Made by a program: the position numbers and the translations under genes
The notes under the pieces: model-generated
Told to the model about the DNA's origin: nothing
Seen by the model: the letters and a program-made list of their open reading frames with translations, nothing else
Databases searched by the model: none
Part shown: positions 41,845-50,308 of the stretch, piece after piece
How the letters are laid out: each line of letters begins with the position of its first letter
Numbering within the stretch: position 1 is the stretch's first letter
Source of the DNA: Micromonospora tulbaghiae
Lineage (GTDB): Bacteria > Actinomycetota > Actinomycetes > Mycobacteriales > Micromonosporaceae
Reading direction: 5' to 3'
DNA length: 64,000 nucleotides
Assembly: GCF_900091605.1 (NCBI RefSeq)
Contig: NZ_FMCQ01000003.1
Coordinates: forward strand, 308,495-372,494

Positions 41845-43467
41845 ATGACGGAGCGGATCGAGGGCCACGGGGGCGATCTGGCACTCGCGGCACTACGCGC
41901 GCACGGCGTACGGGAGATGTTCACGCTGTCCGGCGGGCACGTCTTCCCGCTCTACGACGCCGCGCACAAGGCGGGCTTCCCCCTCTACGACGTGCGGCAC
42001 GAGCAGTCCGCGGTGTTCGCCGCCGAGGCGGTGGCCAAGCTGCAGCGCCGCCCCGGCCTGGCCGTGCTCACCGCCGGCCCCGGCGTCACCAACGGGATCT
42101 CCGGCCTGACCAGCGCGTACTTCAACGCCTCGCCGGTGCTGGTGCTCGGCGGGCGGGCGCCGCAGTTCCGTTGGGGCTCGGGCAGCCTCCAGGAGATGGA
42201 CCACCTGCCGCTGGTCGCGCCGGTGACCAAGCACGCCGAGACGGTGTTCAGCGCCGACGACATCCCGCGCGCGGTGTCGGCGGCGCTGACCACCGCGCTC
42301 ACCCCGCACCGCGGCCCGGTGTTCCTGGACTTCCCGCTGGAGGCGGTCTTCTCGGTCGGTGACACCGACCTGCCGGCGGTCACGCCGCCGGCGCCGATCG
42401 AGCCGGACCCGGACGAGGTCGCCAAGGCGGCCCGTCTCATCGCGGGCGCGTCCCGGCCGGTGATCATCGCCGGCTCCGACGTGTACGCGGGCGACGCCGT
42501 CGAGGCGCTGCGCGCCGCCGCCGAGTCGCTGCGGGTGCCGGTGTTCACCAACGGCATGGGCCGGGGCGCGCTGCCGCCGGAGCACCCGCTCGCCTTCGCC
42601 AAGGCCCGCCGGGTCGCGCTCAAGGGCGCCGACGTGGTCGTGGTGATCGGCACCCCGCTGGACTTCCGGCTCTCCTTCGGCGACTTCGGCGACGCCCAGG
42701 TGGTGCACGTGGTGGACGCGCCCAGCCAGCGGGCCGGGCACGTGCAGCCGGCCGCCGCGCCGGCCGGTGACCTCCGGCTGATCCTCGGCGGCTTCGCCGA
42801 CCACAGCGGTGACCGGGCGGACCACGCCGACTGGATCGCCGAGCTGCGTACCGCCGAGGACGCGGCGAAGGCCCGCGACGCCGGGGAGATGGCCGCCGAG
42901 ACCGACCCGATCCGCCCGGCCCGGATCTACGGCGAGCTGCGCAGGGTGCTCGCCCCGGACGCCATCACCATCGGCGACGGCGGCGACTTCGTGTCGTACG
43001 CCGGGCGGTACCTGGAGCCGGCCCAGCCCGGCACCTGGCTCGACCCCGGCCCGTACGGGTGCCTCGGCACCGGCATGGGCTACGCGATGGGCGCCCGGGT
43101 CAGCCACCCGGACCGGCAGATCTGTGTGCTGATGGGCGACGGCGCGGCCGGCTTCTCGCTGATGGACGTGGAGTCGCTGGTCCGGCAGAAGCTGCCGGTG
43201 GTGATCGTGGTCGGCAACAACGGCATCTGGGGGCTGGAGAAGCACCCGATGCGGGCGATGTACGGCTACGACGTGGCCGCCGACCTCCAGCCCGGCCTGC
43301 GCTACGACAAGGTGGTCGAGGCGCTGGGCGGCGGGGGCGAGACGGTGGAGAAGGCCGCCGACCTCGGTCCCGCGCTGGGACGCGCGTTCGACTCGGGCGT
43401 GCCGTACCTGGTGAACGTGCTGACCGACCCCGCCGACGCGTACCCCCGGTCGTCGAACCTGGCCTGA
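41845..43467 (+). CDS. Thiamine-pyrophosphate enzyme (acetolactate synthase-like)
   Basis: 540 residues in the usual Pyr, central and PP order. The activating Glu is in YDVRHEQSAVFAAEA, the central domain holds GASRPVIIAGSDVYAG, and the TPP-binding GDGAAGFSLMDVESLVRQ ... VVGNNGIWG motif is near 430-460. The closest families are acetolactate synthase large subunits and oxalyl-CoA decarboxylases. There is no small regulatory subunit gene or ilvC here, so branched-chain amino acid synthesis is unlikely. The acyl-CoA gene beside it fits a CoA-linked substrate, which is only a hint. GAAGGGGAA precedes the ATG. Confidence 0.85.
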   Translation: MTERIEGHGGDLALAALRAHGVREMFTLSGGHVFPLYDAAHKAGFPLYDVRHEQSAVFAAEAVAKLQRRPGLAVLTAGPGVTNGISGLTSAYFNASPVLVLGGRAPQFRWGSGSLQEMDHLPLVAPVTKHAETVFSADDIPRAVSAALTTALTPHRGPVFLDFPLEAVFSVGDTDLPAVTPPAPIEPDPDEVAKAARLIAGASRPVIIAGSDVYAGDAVEALRAAAESLRVPVFTNGMGRGALPPEHPLAFAKARRVALKGADVVVVIGTPLDFRLSFGDFGDAQVVHVVDAPSQRAGHVQPAAAPAGDLRLILGGFADHSGDRADHADWIAELRTAEDAAKARDAGEMAAETDPIRPARIYGELRRVLAPDAITIGDGGDFVSYAGRYLEPAQPGTWLDPGPYGCLGTGMGYAMGARVSHPDRQICVLMGDGAAGFSLMDVESLVRQKLPVVIVVGNNGIWGLEKHPMRAMYGYDVAADLQPGLRYDKVVEALGGGGETVEKAADLGPALGRAFDSGVPYLVNVLTDPADAYPRSSNLA

Positions 43468-43472
43468 ACACG

Positions 43473-43520
43473 GCGCGTGCGGGCCGTCCGCCGGGTGACC
43501 GGCGGGCGGCCCGCGGCGCG
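43473..43520. terminator. Bidirectional hairpin between convergent genes
   Basis: A long GC stem (43474-43492 with 43502-43520, one mismatch region) separates the TPP enzyme and the PLDc_N gene. Confidence 0.65.
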
Positions 43521-43521
43521 T

Positions 43522-43920
43522 TCAGACCTCCGGGCGGTCCCGGTCGTCCGGGCGGCCGCGCAGCTCCTCCTCGCGGCGGCGCAGGTCCTCCTCCCACAGC
43601 CGCAGACGTTCCTGGTCCTCGCGGCGGGACCGCTCGTTCAGCGAGGCGAGGAACTCCGGGTCGTCGTCCGGCGCGAGCGGGCGGCGGGCCGGGGCGGCGG
43701 GACTGGTGGTGCCGGTGACGCCGACGGTCCCGGCCGGGCGCTCGCGGCCCACCAGGAACCAGGCGATCGAGCCGACCAGCGGGAAGAAGAGAATGATCAG
43801 CACCCAGATCATCCGGGGCAGCGCCTTGACCTTCTCCTCGTCGGCGGAGAGGCAGCTGATCAGCGCGCACACGGCGAGGACGATCTGGACCAGGAAGAGC
43901 AGCACGTAGAGGCGGGCCAT
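43522..43920 (-). CDS. PLDc_N-domain membrane protein
   Basis: 132 residues. Two transmembrane helices (about 3-23 and 38-58) are separated by a short loop and followed by the PLDc_N signature FFPLVGSIAWFLVGRER. The tail is highly charged (NERSRREDQERLRLWEEDLRRREEE, shown in part) and probably coiled. Such proteins are small membrane adaptors of unknown role. It is followed downstream on the same strand by no coupled gene; the DUF202 genes are upstream with a 26-nt gap. Confidence 0.82.
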   Translation of the reverse strand: MARLYVLLFLVQIVLAVCALISCLSADEEKVKALPRMIWVLIILFFPLVGSIAWFLVGRERPAGTVGVTGTTSPAAPARRPLAPDDDPEFLASLNERSRREDQERLRLWEEDLRRREEELRGRPDDRDRPEV

Positions 43921-43946
43921 GCCTCATGATGGCTCACCGCCGCACG

Positions 43947-44246
43947 TCAGTGCACCCCGCCGAGCACGTGCGCCACACCGAGCACTGCAAGTCCGGCCGC
44001 ACCGAGCGCGGTCAGCGGCACCGACCAGCGGTCGAACCGCCGCGGTCCCGCGCCGGTGGCCCGGTGCCACGTCACCACCAGTACGGCGAGCCAGACCAGG
44101 AGCGCCGCCCCGGTCAGCAGCGCGTCGAGGACGCGGCCGGTGAACGCCTGCCGGAGCTGCAGCAGCAGCACGGCGGTGAGCGTGAGCAGCGTCCGCCGCC
44201 AGGCCAGCCGCGTGCGCTCGGGTTGCAGGCCGGGATCGCGGGTCAC
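43947..44246 (-). CDS. DUF202-domain membrane protein
   Basis: 99 residues. QPERTRLAWRRTLLTLTAVLLLQ is the conserved start of DUF202 (ERT.LAW.R), with three transmembrane helices. Its start overlaps the end of the next DUF202-like gene by 4 nt (44243-44246), so the two are coupled and may form a heteromer. Confidence 0.85.
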   Translation of the reverse strand: MTRDPGLQPERTRLAWRRTLLTLTAVLLLQLRQAFTGRVLDALLTGAALLVWLAVLVVTWHRATGAGPRRFDRWSVPLTALGAAGLAVLGVAHVLGGVH

Positions 44247-44629
44247 CCCGCGCCGCCCAGCAGCACGGCAGCCACCAGCAGCAGCGCGCCGATCGCGACG
44301 ATCAGCGCCAGCACGGCCGGGAAGCGGGACGCGGGCAACTCCTCGTCCAGCCGCATGGCCCGTTCGGTGCGCGCCCAGTGGTCGACCGCCCGGATCGATA
44401 CGGCCGCCCCGAGCAGCAGCAGCGCGATCGCGAGTGCCTCGCGCAGGTGGGCCAGGCGCAGCGGCGGGAGGAACTGCGCGGCGGCCAGCCCGCCCGCCAC
44501 CAGCGCGAGCCCTGTTCGCAGCCAGGCCAGGAACGTCCGTTCGTTCGCCAGCGAGAAGCGGTAGTCCGGCGGGGTGCCGACCGAACGCAGCTCACGCGGG
44601 TCGAACCAGCTCTTGATCGACTCCCACAC
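44243..44629 (-). CDS. YidH-like DUF202 membrane protein
   Basis: 128 residues. FSLANERTFLAWLRTGLALVAGG is the DUF202 signature, with three helices and an Arg-rich loop. The N-terminal MWESIKSWFDPRELR is typical of YidH. The GTG at 44629 lies 7 nt after GATAAT (44637-44642), so the mRNA is probably leaderless. It is coupled to the second DUF202 gene. The function of the family is unknown. Confidence 0.85.
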   Translation of the reverse strand: MWESIKSWFDPRELRSVGTPPDYRFSLANERTFLAWLRTGLALVAGGLAAAQFLPPLRLAHLREALAIALLLLGAAVSIRAVDHWARTERAMRLDEELPASRFPAVLALIVAIGALLLVAAVLLGGAG

Positions 44630-44636
44630 GCTGCCG

Positions 44637-44642
44637 ATTATC
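44637..44642 (-). promoter_or_regulatory. -10 element (GATAAT) of the YidH-like gene
   Basis: 7 nt before GTG 44629, and divergent from TAGCCT at 44659-44664. Confidence 0.5.
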
Positions 44643-44658
44643 CGCTTTGCCCCGCGCC

Positions 44659-44664
44659 TAGCCT
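44659..44664 (+). promoter_or_regulatory. -10 element (TAGCCT) of the GNAT gene
   Basis: Ends 6 nt before ATG 44671. The intervening GGGAGG could also act as a Shine-Dalgarno if transcription began earlier. Confidence 0.4.
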
Positions 44665-44670
44665 GGGAGG

Positions 44671-45468
44671 ATGACCGATCTTGACGCGCGGAGCCTGCGC
44701 GACGCCTACGACAGCCAGCTTCGTCCGGAGTTGCCCGATCCGGCGCCCGCCGGCGTGACGGTGGAGCGCGACGGTCCGCTGTTCCGCGTGCTCGGCCTGG
44801 ACCACCGCGGTTTCCTCACCTACCGGACGCTCGACGGCCTGGCCGGCGCCGAACTGGACGCGCTGATCGCCCGGCAGGTCGAGTTCTTCCGGGCCCGGGG
44901 CGAGTCGGTCGAGTGGAAGCTCGCCGGTCACGACGAGCCGGCCGACCTGGGCGACCGGCTGCGCGCCGCCGGCTTCGTACCGGAGGACCAGGAGACAGTC
45001 GTGGTCGGCCCGGTCGCGCCGCTCGCCGCCGCCGTCCCGGTGCGCCCCGAGGGGGTACGCCTGCGCGAGGTCACCGGCCGGGCCGACCTGGAACGGATCG
45101 CGGCGATGGAGGAGGAGGTCTGGCACGACGACCGCAGCCACCTGGTGATCGGCCTGCTCCGGGAGATCGAGGCGGACCCGCAGTCGATCACGATCGTGGT
45201 GGCCGAGGCGGGGGAGACGGTGGTCAGCGCGGGTTGGATCCGCTACCAGCGCGGCACCGGCTTCGCCAGCCTCTGGGGCGGCTCGACGCTGCCGCAGTGG
45301 CGAAAGAAGGGCATCTACCGGGCGCTCGTGGCGTACCGGGCGCGGCTGGCGCAGCAGCGCGGCAAGACGCTGCTCCAGGTGGACTGCTCGCCGGACAGCC
45401 GGCCCATCCTGGAGCGGCTCGGGCTCGTTGCGGTCACCACCTCCACGCCGTACGTCTACACTCCGTGA
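44671..45468 (+). CDS. GNAT-family N-acetyltransferase
   Basis: 265 residues. The C-terminal GNAT domain (about 125-260) includes VRLREVTGRADLERIAAME, VVAEAGETVVSAGWIRYQ and the acetyl-CoA motif STLPQWRKKGIYRALVAYRA, where the usual RGxGxG is RKKGIYR. The N-terminal about 110 residues form a separate half-domain with FRARGESVEWKLAGHD, as in two-domain GNATs. No substrate can be named. The stop overlaps a GTG that could start the next gene, so they are probably co-transcribed. Confidence 0.85.
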   Translation: MTDLDARSLRDAYDSQLRPELPDPAPAGVTVERDGPLFRVLGLDHRGFLTYRTLDGLAGAELDALIARQVEFFRARGESVEWKLAGHDEPADLGDRLRAAGFVPEDQETVVVGPVAPLAAAVPVRPEGVRLREVTGRADLERIAAMEEEVWHDDRSHLVIGLLREIEADPQSITIVVAEAGETVVSAGWIRYQRGTGFASLWGGSTLPQWRKKGIYRALVAYRARLAQQRGKTLLQVDCSPDSRPILERLGLVAVTTSTPYVYTP

Positions 45469-45470
45469 TC

Positions 45471-45875
45471 ATGGAACGGTTGACGGCGGACGAGCGGCTC
45501 ACCCTGAAGACCGGCGCGTTCGGCGCCGTGTTCCTGGTCTCCAACGCCGTGCCGGGGGTGCTGGCCATGGTGCGCGAGAGCTTCGCCGCCTCCGGCGCGC
45601 TCGCCGAGGTGGGGGGCGTGGTCAAGGAGGCGCTGACCACCGGGCCGCTGCCGCAGCTCCCCCGGGACTCGGCCATGGAGATCGAGTCGGTGGTGCTGCC
45701 CGCGCTGGGCCGGTCGGTGGAGATCCTGCGCGCCAAGTCGCCGGACGACGTCGAGACGTACCGGTCGGTGGTGCTGGCCGCGGCGGAGCGGGTCGCACAG
45801 GCGCACCGGGGGATCGAGCCGGCCGAGGCGGCGGCGATCGAGAAGATCAGGCAGGCGCTGGCCGAGTCGGCGTGA
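45471..45875 (+). CDS. Conserved hypothetical protein (134 residues)
   Basis: Not recognised. It is helical, with ERLTADERLTLKTGAFGAVFLVSNAVPG at the start (given in part), a glycine-rich middle and a helix VVLAAAERVAQAHRGI near the end. No membrane helix is convincing; the AVFLVSNAVPGVLAMV stretch is only mildly hydrophobic. It follows the GNAT gene directly (GTG 45465 or ATG 45471) and so probably belongs to its operon. Confidence 0.65.
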   Translation: MERLTADERLTLKTGAFGAVFLVSNAVPGVLAMVRESFAASGALAEVGGVVKEALTTGPLPQLPRDSAMEIESVVLPALGRSVEILRAKSPDDVETYRSVVLAAAERVAQAHRGIEPAEAAAIEKIRQALAESA

Positions 45876-45916
45876 CGGTGGTGAGTTGCGTCACTCCGGC
45901 CCGCCGGGGTGGCCAT

Positions 45917-45932
45917 GCTACTTGCGGGTAAC
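45917..45932. promoter_or_regulatory. Candidate operator in the etf promoter region
   Basis: GCTACTTGCGGGTAAC is an imperfect palindrome (TAC/GTA ends) resembling sites of TetR-type regulators of fatty-acid or electron-transfer genes in actinomycetes. It lies about 120 nt before etfB. TAACAT within it may be the -10. Confidence 0.35.
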
Positions 45933-46052
45933 ATTGCGCTCGTGGGGAAGTGCACAGCTGCCCGCGGTTGACCCACGTTGCGTCACGCGGGAGGCTGCGC
46001 CCGTGACCGGGCGAGTGATCGCTACACCAAACAGGAGGGTCGTCGAAGCGCG

Positions 46053-46832
46053 ATGAACATCGTCGTACTCGTCAAGCAGGTGCCCGATTCGGGCGCGGAC
46101 CGCAACCTGCGTTCTGACGACAACACCGTCGACCGCGGTTCGGCGAACAACGTCATCAACGAGATGGACGAGTACGCCATCGAGGAGGCGTTGAAGATCA
46201 AGGAGGCGCACGGCGGCGAGGTCACCATCCTGACCATGGGTCCGGACCGGGCGACCGAGTCGATCCGCAAGGCGCTCTCCATGGGCCCGGACAAGGCCGT
46301 CCACGTGGTCGACGACGCCCTGCACGGCTCCTGCGCGGTGGCCACCTCGAAGGTGCTCGCCGCCGCCCTCGGTCAGCTCAACGCCGACCTGGTCATCTGC
46401 GGCGCCGAGTCGACCGACGGCCGGGTCCAGGTCATGCCGCACATGATCGCCGAGCGGCTGGGCGTGGCCGCCCTGACCGGCGCGCGCAAGCTCACCGTCG
46501 ACGGTGCCGACCTGACCGTCGAGCGGCAGACCGAGGAGGGCTACGAGGTGGTCACCGCCTCCACCCCGGCCGTGGTCTCCGTCTGGGACACCATCAACGA
46601 GCCGCGCTACCCGTCCTTCAAGGGCATCATGGCCGCCAAGAAGAAGCCGGTGCAGACGCTCTCCCTGGGCGACCTGGGCGTGGCCCCGGCCGAGGTGGGC
46701 TTCGACGGCGCCACCAGCGCCGTGGTCGAGCACTCCAAGCGCCCGCCGCGCTCCGGCGGCGAGAAGATCACCGACGAGGGCGAGGGCGGCGTGAAGCTGG
46801 TCGAGTTCCTCGCCACCGAGAAGTTCGTGTGA
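46053..46832 (+). CDS. etfB: Electron transfer flavoprotein, beta subunit
   Basis: 259 residues. The start VVLVKQVPDSGADRNLR and the EtfB signature ESTDGRVQVMPHMIAERLG are clear. EtfB binds AMP and, with EtfA, carries electrons from acyl-CoA and other dehydrogenases to the quinone pool. The upstream in-frame ATG at 45978 is rejected because an AGGAGGG lies before the chosen ATG and the sequence between is not protein-like. etfA follows after 12 nt. Confidence 0.96.
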   Translation: MNIVVLVKQVPDSGADRNLRSDDNTVDRGSANNVINEMDEYAIEEALKIKEAHGGEVTILTMGPDRATESIRKALSMGPDKAVHVVDDALHGSCAVATSKVLAAALGQLNADLVICGAESTDGRVQVMPHMIAERLGVAALTGARKLTVDGADLTVERQTEEGYEVVTASTPAVVSVWDTINEPRYPSFKGIMAAKKKPVQTLSLGDLGVAPAEVGFDGATSAVVEHSKRPPRSGGEKITDEGEGGVKLVEFLATEKFV

Positions 46833-46844
46833 GAGGTCACTGAC

Positions 46845-47804
46845 ATGTCTGAGGTTCTCGTCGTCGTCGAAGCCACCAAGGAATTCGGCGTCAAGAAGGT
46901 CACCCTGGAGATGCTCACCCTCGCCCGCGAGCTGGGCACCCCGAGCGCTGTCGTCCTCGGTGGCGCCGGCGCCGCCGAGGCGCTGAGCGCCAAGCTCGGC
47001 GAGTACGGCGCGGAGAAGATCTACGCCGCCGAGGGCGAGGAGATCGACGGCTACCTGGTGGCCCCCAAGGCGACCGTGGTCGCAGAGTTGGTCAAGCGCG
47101 TCCAGCCGGCCGCCGTGCTGCTCGCCTCCTCCCAGGAGGGCAAGGAGATCGCCGCCCGCCTGGCGGTCAAGCTGGACAACGGCATCCTGACCGACGTGGT
47201 CGGCCTGGCCGCCGACGGCACCGCCACCCAGGTCGCGTTCGCCGGCTCCACCATCGTCAAGTCCAAGGTCACCAAGGGCCTGCCGCTGGTCACCGTCCGG
47301 CCGAACTCGCTGAACCCGGCCCCGGCCGCGGCCACCCCGGCCGTCGAGCAGCTCACCGTGTCGGTCACCGACGCGGACAAGCTGGCCAAGGTCGTCGAGC
47401 GGGTCGCCGAGCAGAAGGGCTCCCGCCCCGAGCTGACCGAGGCGTCGGTCGTCGTCTCCGGCGGTCGCGGTGTCGGCAACGCCGACAACTTCAAGCTGGT
47501 CGAGGAGATGGCCGACCTGCTCGGCGGCGCGGTCGGCGCGTCCCGCGCGGCCGTCGACTCCGGTTACTACCCGCACCAGTTCCAGGTCGGCCAGACCGGC
47601 AAGACCGTCTCCCCGCAGCTCTACGTCGCGCTGGGCATCTCCGGCGCGATCCAGCACCGGGCCGGCATGCAGACCTCGAAGACCATCGTCGCGGTGAACA
47701 AGGACGCCGAGGCGCCGATCTTCGAGCTGGCCGACTACGGCGTGGTCGGCGACCTGTTCAAGGTCGTCCCGCAGGCCGCCGAGGAGATCCGCAAGCGCAA
47801 GTGA
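46845..47804 (+). CDS. etfA: Electron transfer flavoprotein, alpha subunit
   Basis: 319 residues. The C-terminal FAD-binding signature is intact: [19 protein letters not shown], then [19 protein letters not shown] and [18 protein letters not shown]. The pair makes the heterodimer that feeds electrons from flavoprotein dehydrogenases to ETF:quinone oxidoreductase. A perfect hairpin with a T run follows. Confidence 0.97.
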   Translation: MSEVLVVVEATKEFGVKKVTLEMLTLARELGTPSAVVLGGAGAAEALSAKLGEYGAEKIYAAEGEEIDGYLVAPKATVVAELVKRVQPAAVLLASSQEGKEIAARLAVKLDNGILTDVVGLAADGTATQVAFAGSTIVKSKVTKGLPLVTVRPNSLNPAPAAATPAVEQLTVSVTDADKLAKVVERVAEQKGSRPELTEASVVVSGGRGVGNADNFKLVEEMADLLGGAVGASRAAVDSGYYPHQFQVGQTGKTVSPQLYVALGISGAIQHRAGMQTSKTIVAVNKDAEAPIFELADYGVVGDLFKVVPQAAEEIRKRK

Positions 47805-47816
47805 GTGTCGCGTGAA

Positions 47817-47852
47817 AAAGGCCGCCGCCCGGTGCACCGGGCGGCGGCCTTT
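47817..47852 (+). terminator. Terminator after etfBA
   Basis: A perfect palindrome centred on TGCA (about 16 bp stem, 47817-47852) with A-rich left and T-rich right flanks. It is the strongest rho-independent terminator in the window. Confidence 0.9.
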
Positions 47853-47901
47853 CTTCGCAGGGAGCTGATCGGCGGGCCGGGGAGCTGAGCCGGCCCGCCG
47901 A

Positions 47902-48675
47902 TCAGCCCGTCAGGGTGCCCCTCAGGAGGCTGTCACCGGAGTGATCGGGCTTGTTGTCGTACTGCTCCGCGCTGATGTCCACCACGGTGTAGGTACGCAG
48001 GTCGACGTTCGGGGGGATCGGCAGGAGCGCGTCCCCTGATCCGTTGCTCAGCGTGCCCACGGAGAACATCTCCATCGTGTTCGGATCGATCAGCCAGACC
48101 TCGTAGTACCCCGGAACGGTCGGGAGATTCGTCACGTGCAGATGCAATCGGTGGTCGCCGAGGACCCGGGCGTCGCCGGAGGCATCCTTCGGCGTCGAAC
48201 CGAACGCGGCGAGCGGCGCGCTGGCCACCACCGGTGGCTCGGGGTCCGTCTGCTCGCCGCCGCCGACACCGAGCACCGCGGCGGTGCCGGCCACGCCGAT
48301 CACCGCGGCGGCGGTGGCGGTGACCGCCGTCGTCGCCCACCCCGGCCAGCGCCGGCTCCGCCGCGGACGACGAGTCACGACGGGTACGGCGGCCGGCTCC
48401 ACCGGATCGGCCGGGCGCGGCAGGCGCCGCTCGGTCAGCGCCGGCAGCTCCTCGGCGGCCCGGATCTCGGCCATGATGCCCTGCCAGATGTGCTCCGGCG
48501 GGTCGGGCAGGTCGGCGAGGCCCTGGGTGCCCGCGCCGAGCCCGGCGACGTGCTGGAGCGTCTCCATCTCCTCCCGGCAGTGGTCGCAGGTGTCCAGATG
48601 GGTGGCCTCGCCGTCAGCCGCCTCGCTCTCACCGAGCGCCAGAAAGACCAGCCGGTCGTGGTCCAGGTGCTGCAC
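47902..48675 (-). CDS. RskA-family anti-sigma factor
   Basis: 257 residues. An N-terminal zinc-binding anti-sigma domain has HLDTCDHC (H-x3-C-x2-C), followed by a transmembrane helix near 117-137 and an extracytoplasmic RskA domain (DHRLHLHVTNLPTVPGYYEVW, VDLRTYTVVDISAEQ). It should hold the sigma factor encoded just upstream at the membrane until proteolysis releases it. Its start overlaps the sigma gene by 47 nt, ensuring matched synthesis. Confidence 0.92.
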   Translation of the reverse strand: MQHLDHDRLVFLALGESEAADGEATHLDTCDHCREEMETLQHVAGLGAGTQGLADLPDPPEHIWQGIMAEIRAAEELPALTERRLPRPADPVEPAAVPVVTRRPRRSRRWPGWATTAVTATAAAVIGVAGTAAVLGVGGGEQTDPEPPVVASAPLAAFGSTPKDASGDARVLGDHRLHLHVTNLPTVPGYYEVWLIDPNTMEMFSVGTLSNGSGDALLPIPPNVDLRTYTVVDISAEQYDNKPDHSGDSLLRGTLTG

Positions 48676-49234
48676 CGTCCACCTCCCATCTGCGTTTCAG
48701 GCTCTGCATGCCGCGTCTGATGTGACTCTTGACGGTGCCGAGCGGCACTCCGGTCACCGCCGCGATCTGCTGGTGTGTCAGGTCGTCGTAGAACGCCAGC
48801 TCGAGCATCCGGCGTTGTTCGTCGGGGAGCCGGGCCAGCTCGTCGGCGACCACCAGCCGGTCGACCACGGTGTCCGGGTCGGGGCCGGTGGAGACCGGCT
48901 CCGGCAGTTGCCGCACCGTCTCGACCACCCGGGTCTCCCGGGCCGCGGCCCGGATCCGGTCGACCACCTTGCGCCGCCCGATCCCGAGCAGCCAGCCGAC
49001 CAGTGAGCCTTTCGCCGGGTCGAACGTCTCCCGGCCGAGCCAGGCGGCGACGAACGTCGCCTGGGTCACGTCCTCGGCGTCGCTGCGGTTCACGAGCGTC
49101 GTGGTGGCCAGGTGCAGCACCGCTCGGCCGAACCGGTCGTACGCCTCTCGCAGGGCCGCCTCGTCGCCGTCGCGGAACCGGGTGGCGAGGTCGTCCTCGC
49201 CCGGCGGTTCGGGGCCCTGCCTGGCCGCCGTCAC
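48629..49234 (-). CDS. SigK-like ECF sigma factor
   Basis: 201 residues. Region 2 is visible as NRSDAEDVTQATFVAAWLGR and GSLVGWLLGIGRRKVVD, and region 4 as LPDEQRRMLELAFYDDLTHQ then GVPLGTVKSHIRRGMQSLKR. It pairs with the RskA-like anti-sigma factor. The GTG at 49234 with AGGCGAG upstream is preferred; a GTG at 49279 is also in frame. The divergent DUF4397 and sortase genes are probable targets by position. Confidence 0.9.
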   Translation of the reverse strand: MTAARQGPEPPGEDDLATRFRDGDEAALREAYDRFGRAVLHLATTTLVNRSDAEDVTQATFVAAWLGRETFDPAKGSLVGWLLGIGRRKVVDRIRAAARETRVVETVRQLPEPVSTGPDPDTVVDRLVVADELARLPDEQRRMLELAFYDDLTHQQIAAVTGVPLGTVKSHIRRGMQSLKRRWEVDGAAPGPRPAGLSGAR

Positions 49235-49351
49235 CGGGCGGCTCGCCTTCCGTGGGGCATACCCGACTGTAACTCCCACAGCCCTCGCCCCACTCTCCCG
49301 GCGTGTCCGTCACGACCCTCGTCACCTCTCCTTCGTCGCCGGAGGGTCCGG

Positions 49352-49399
49352 CGGATGCGCCCGGAGACAGGAAAAAGAAATCGGATCCGGGCGCATCCG
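49352..49399. repeat. Long inverted repeat between the sigma and DUF4397 genes
   Basis: Arms 49352-49365 and 49386-49399 are 14-bp perfect complements around a 20-nt A-rich loop, with a further CGTCGCC/GGCGACG pair outside. It sits 75 nt before ATG 49475, so it may be a 5' leader structure or a paired binding site. The rest of this intergenic region (49280-49474) shows only the AGGAGG before the ATG. Confidence 0.6.
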
Positions 49400-49474
49400 G
49401 GGGCGACGGAGCCGGCGTAACCCGTTCTGCAAGCCAGGCCTGACGAATCAGCATCAACCACCAGGAGGCAGACA

Positions 49475-50308
49475 ATGCAGTACGCGATGTTCCGTCGGGT
49501 CGCCGCGGGCGGCGCGGTGGCCGCCCTCACCTTCGCCGGCGTCGGCGCCGCCACCATGAGCCCGGCCTACGCCGCCTCGTCGAAGGTCTCCGTGGTCCAC
49601 GGCATCCCGGACACCCCGGTTGACGTGTACGTCAACGGCGAGAAGACGCTGAACAACTTCAAGCCCGGCGACGTCGCCGGCCCGCTCACCCTGCCCGAGG
49701 GGGAGTACGACATCGCCCTGACCAAGCCCGGCGAGGCGATCGACAAGGCGATCCTGAAGGTGGACGACGCCGCGGTGCCGGGCGGGGCGAACATCAGCCT
49801 CGCCGCACACCTGAGCGCCGACGGCGAGCCGCAGATCACCCCGTTCGTCAACGACGTGTCCAAGGTGGGCGCCGGCAAGGCCCGGCTGATCGTCCGGCAC
49901 ACCGCCGCCGCCCCGGCCGTCGACGTGCGGGCCGGCGGCAAGCCGGTCTTCGAGAACCTGACCAACCCGAAGGAGGCCAAGGCGGACGTGGCCGCCGGCT
50001 CGGTGAAGGCGGACGTGGTGCTCGCCGGCACCGACACCGTCGCCATCGGCCCGGCCGACCTCAACCTGAAGGAGGGCACCGCCACCATCGTCTACGCGAT
50101 CGGCTCGGCCGAGGCGAAGAACCTGAACGTGGTCGCCCAGACCATCAACGGCCTGCACTCGGCGCCGGGCGGCGTGCCCAGCGGCACCGGCGGCCAGGCC
50201 GGCACCGGCGTGGACACCTGGTGGTACGTGCTGGCCGGGGCCGGCGTGCTGCTCCTGGTCGGCGGCGGGGCGCGGGTGGCGGCAACCGCCCGGGCCGGTC
50301 GCCGGTGA
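49475..50308 (+). CDS. DUF4397-domain exported, membrane-anchored protein
   Basis: 277 residues. A signal peptide ends near SPAYAAS; two DUF4397 beta units follow (KVSVVHGIPDTPVDVYVNG and RLIVRHTAAAPAVDVRAGG). The C-terminus has a transmembrane helix and a basic tail (AGRR), a sortase-substrate-like end, but no LPxTG can be seen before it. The next gene, overlapping by 4 nt, is a class F sortase, so an unusual sorting signal is possible. AGGAGG precedes the ATG. Confidence 0.88.
   Translation: MQYAMFRRVAAGGAVAALTFAGVGAATMSPAYAASSKVSVVHGIPDTPVDVYVNGEKTLNNFKPGDVAGPLTLPEGEYDIALTKPGEAIDKAILKVDDAAVPGGANISLAAHLSADGEPQITPFVNDVSKVGAGKARLIVRHTAAAPAVDVRAGGKPVFENLTNPKEAKADVAAGSVKADVVLAGTDTVAIGPADLNLKEGTATIVYAIGSAEAKNLNVVAQTINGLHSAPGGVPSGTGGQAGTGVDTWWYVLAGAGVLLLVGGGARVAATARAGRR

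Noticed and set aside
41845..43467. Assignment of the TPP enzyme as biosynthetic acetolactate synthase (ilvB)
   Set aside because: No ilvN or ilvC follows, and motifs do not separate it from oxalyl-CoA decarboxylase-like enzymes, so no symbol is given.
45918..47837. 639-residue reverse-strand open frame
   Set aside because: Antisense to etfB and etfA, which are unmistakable; the reverse frame has no recognisable domain.
49475..50308. LPxTG sorting signal in the DUF4397 protein
   Set aside because: The sequence before the C-terminal helix reads GGQAGTGVDTWW; no LPxTG or LAxTG is present.
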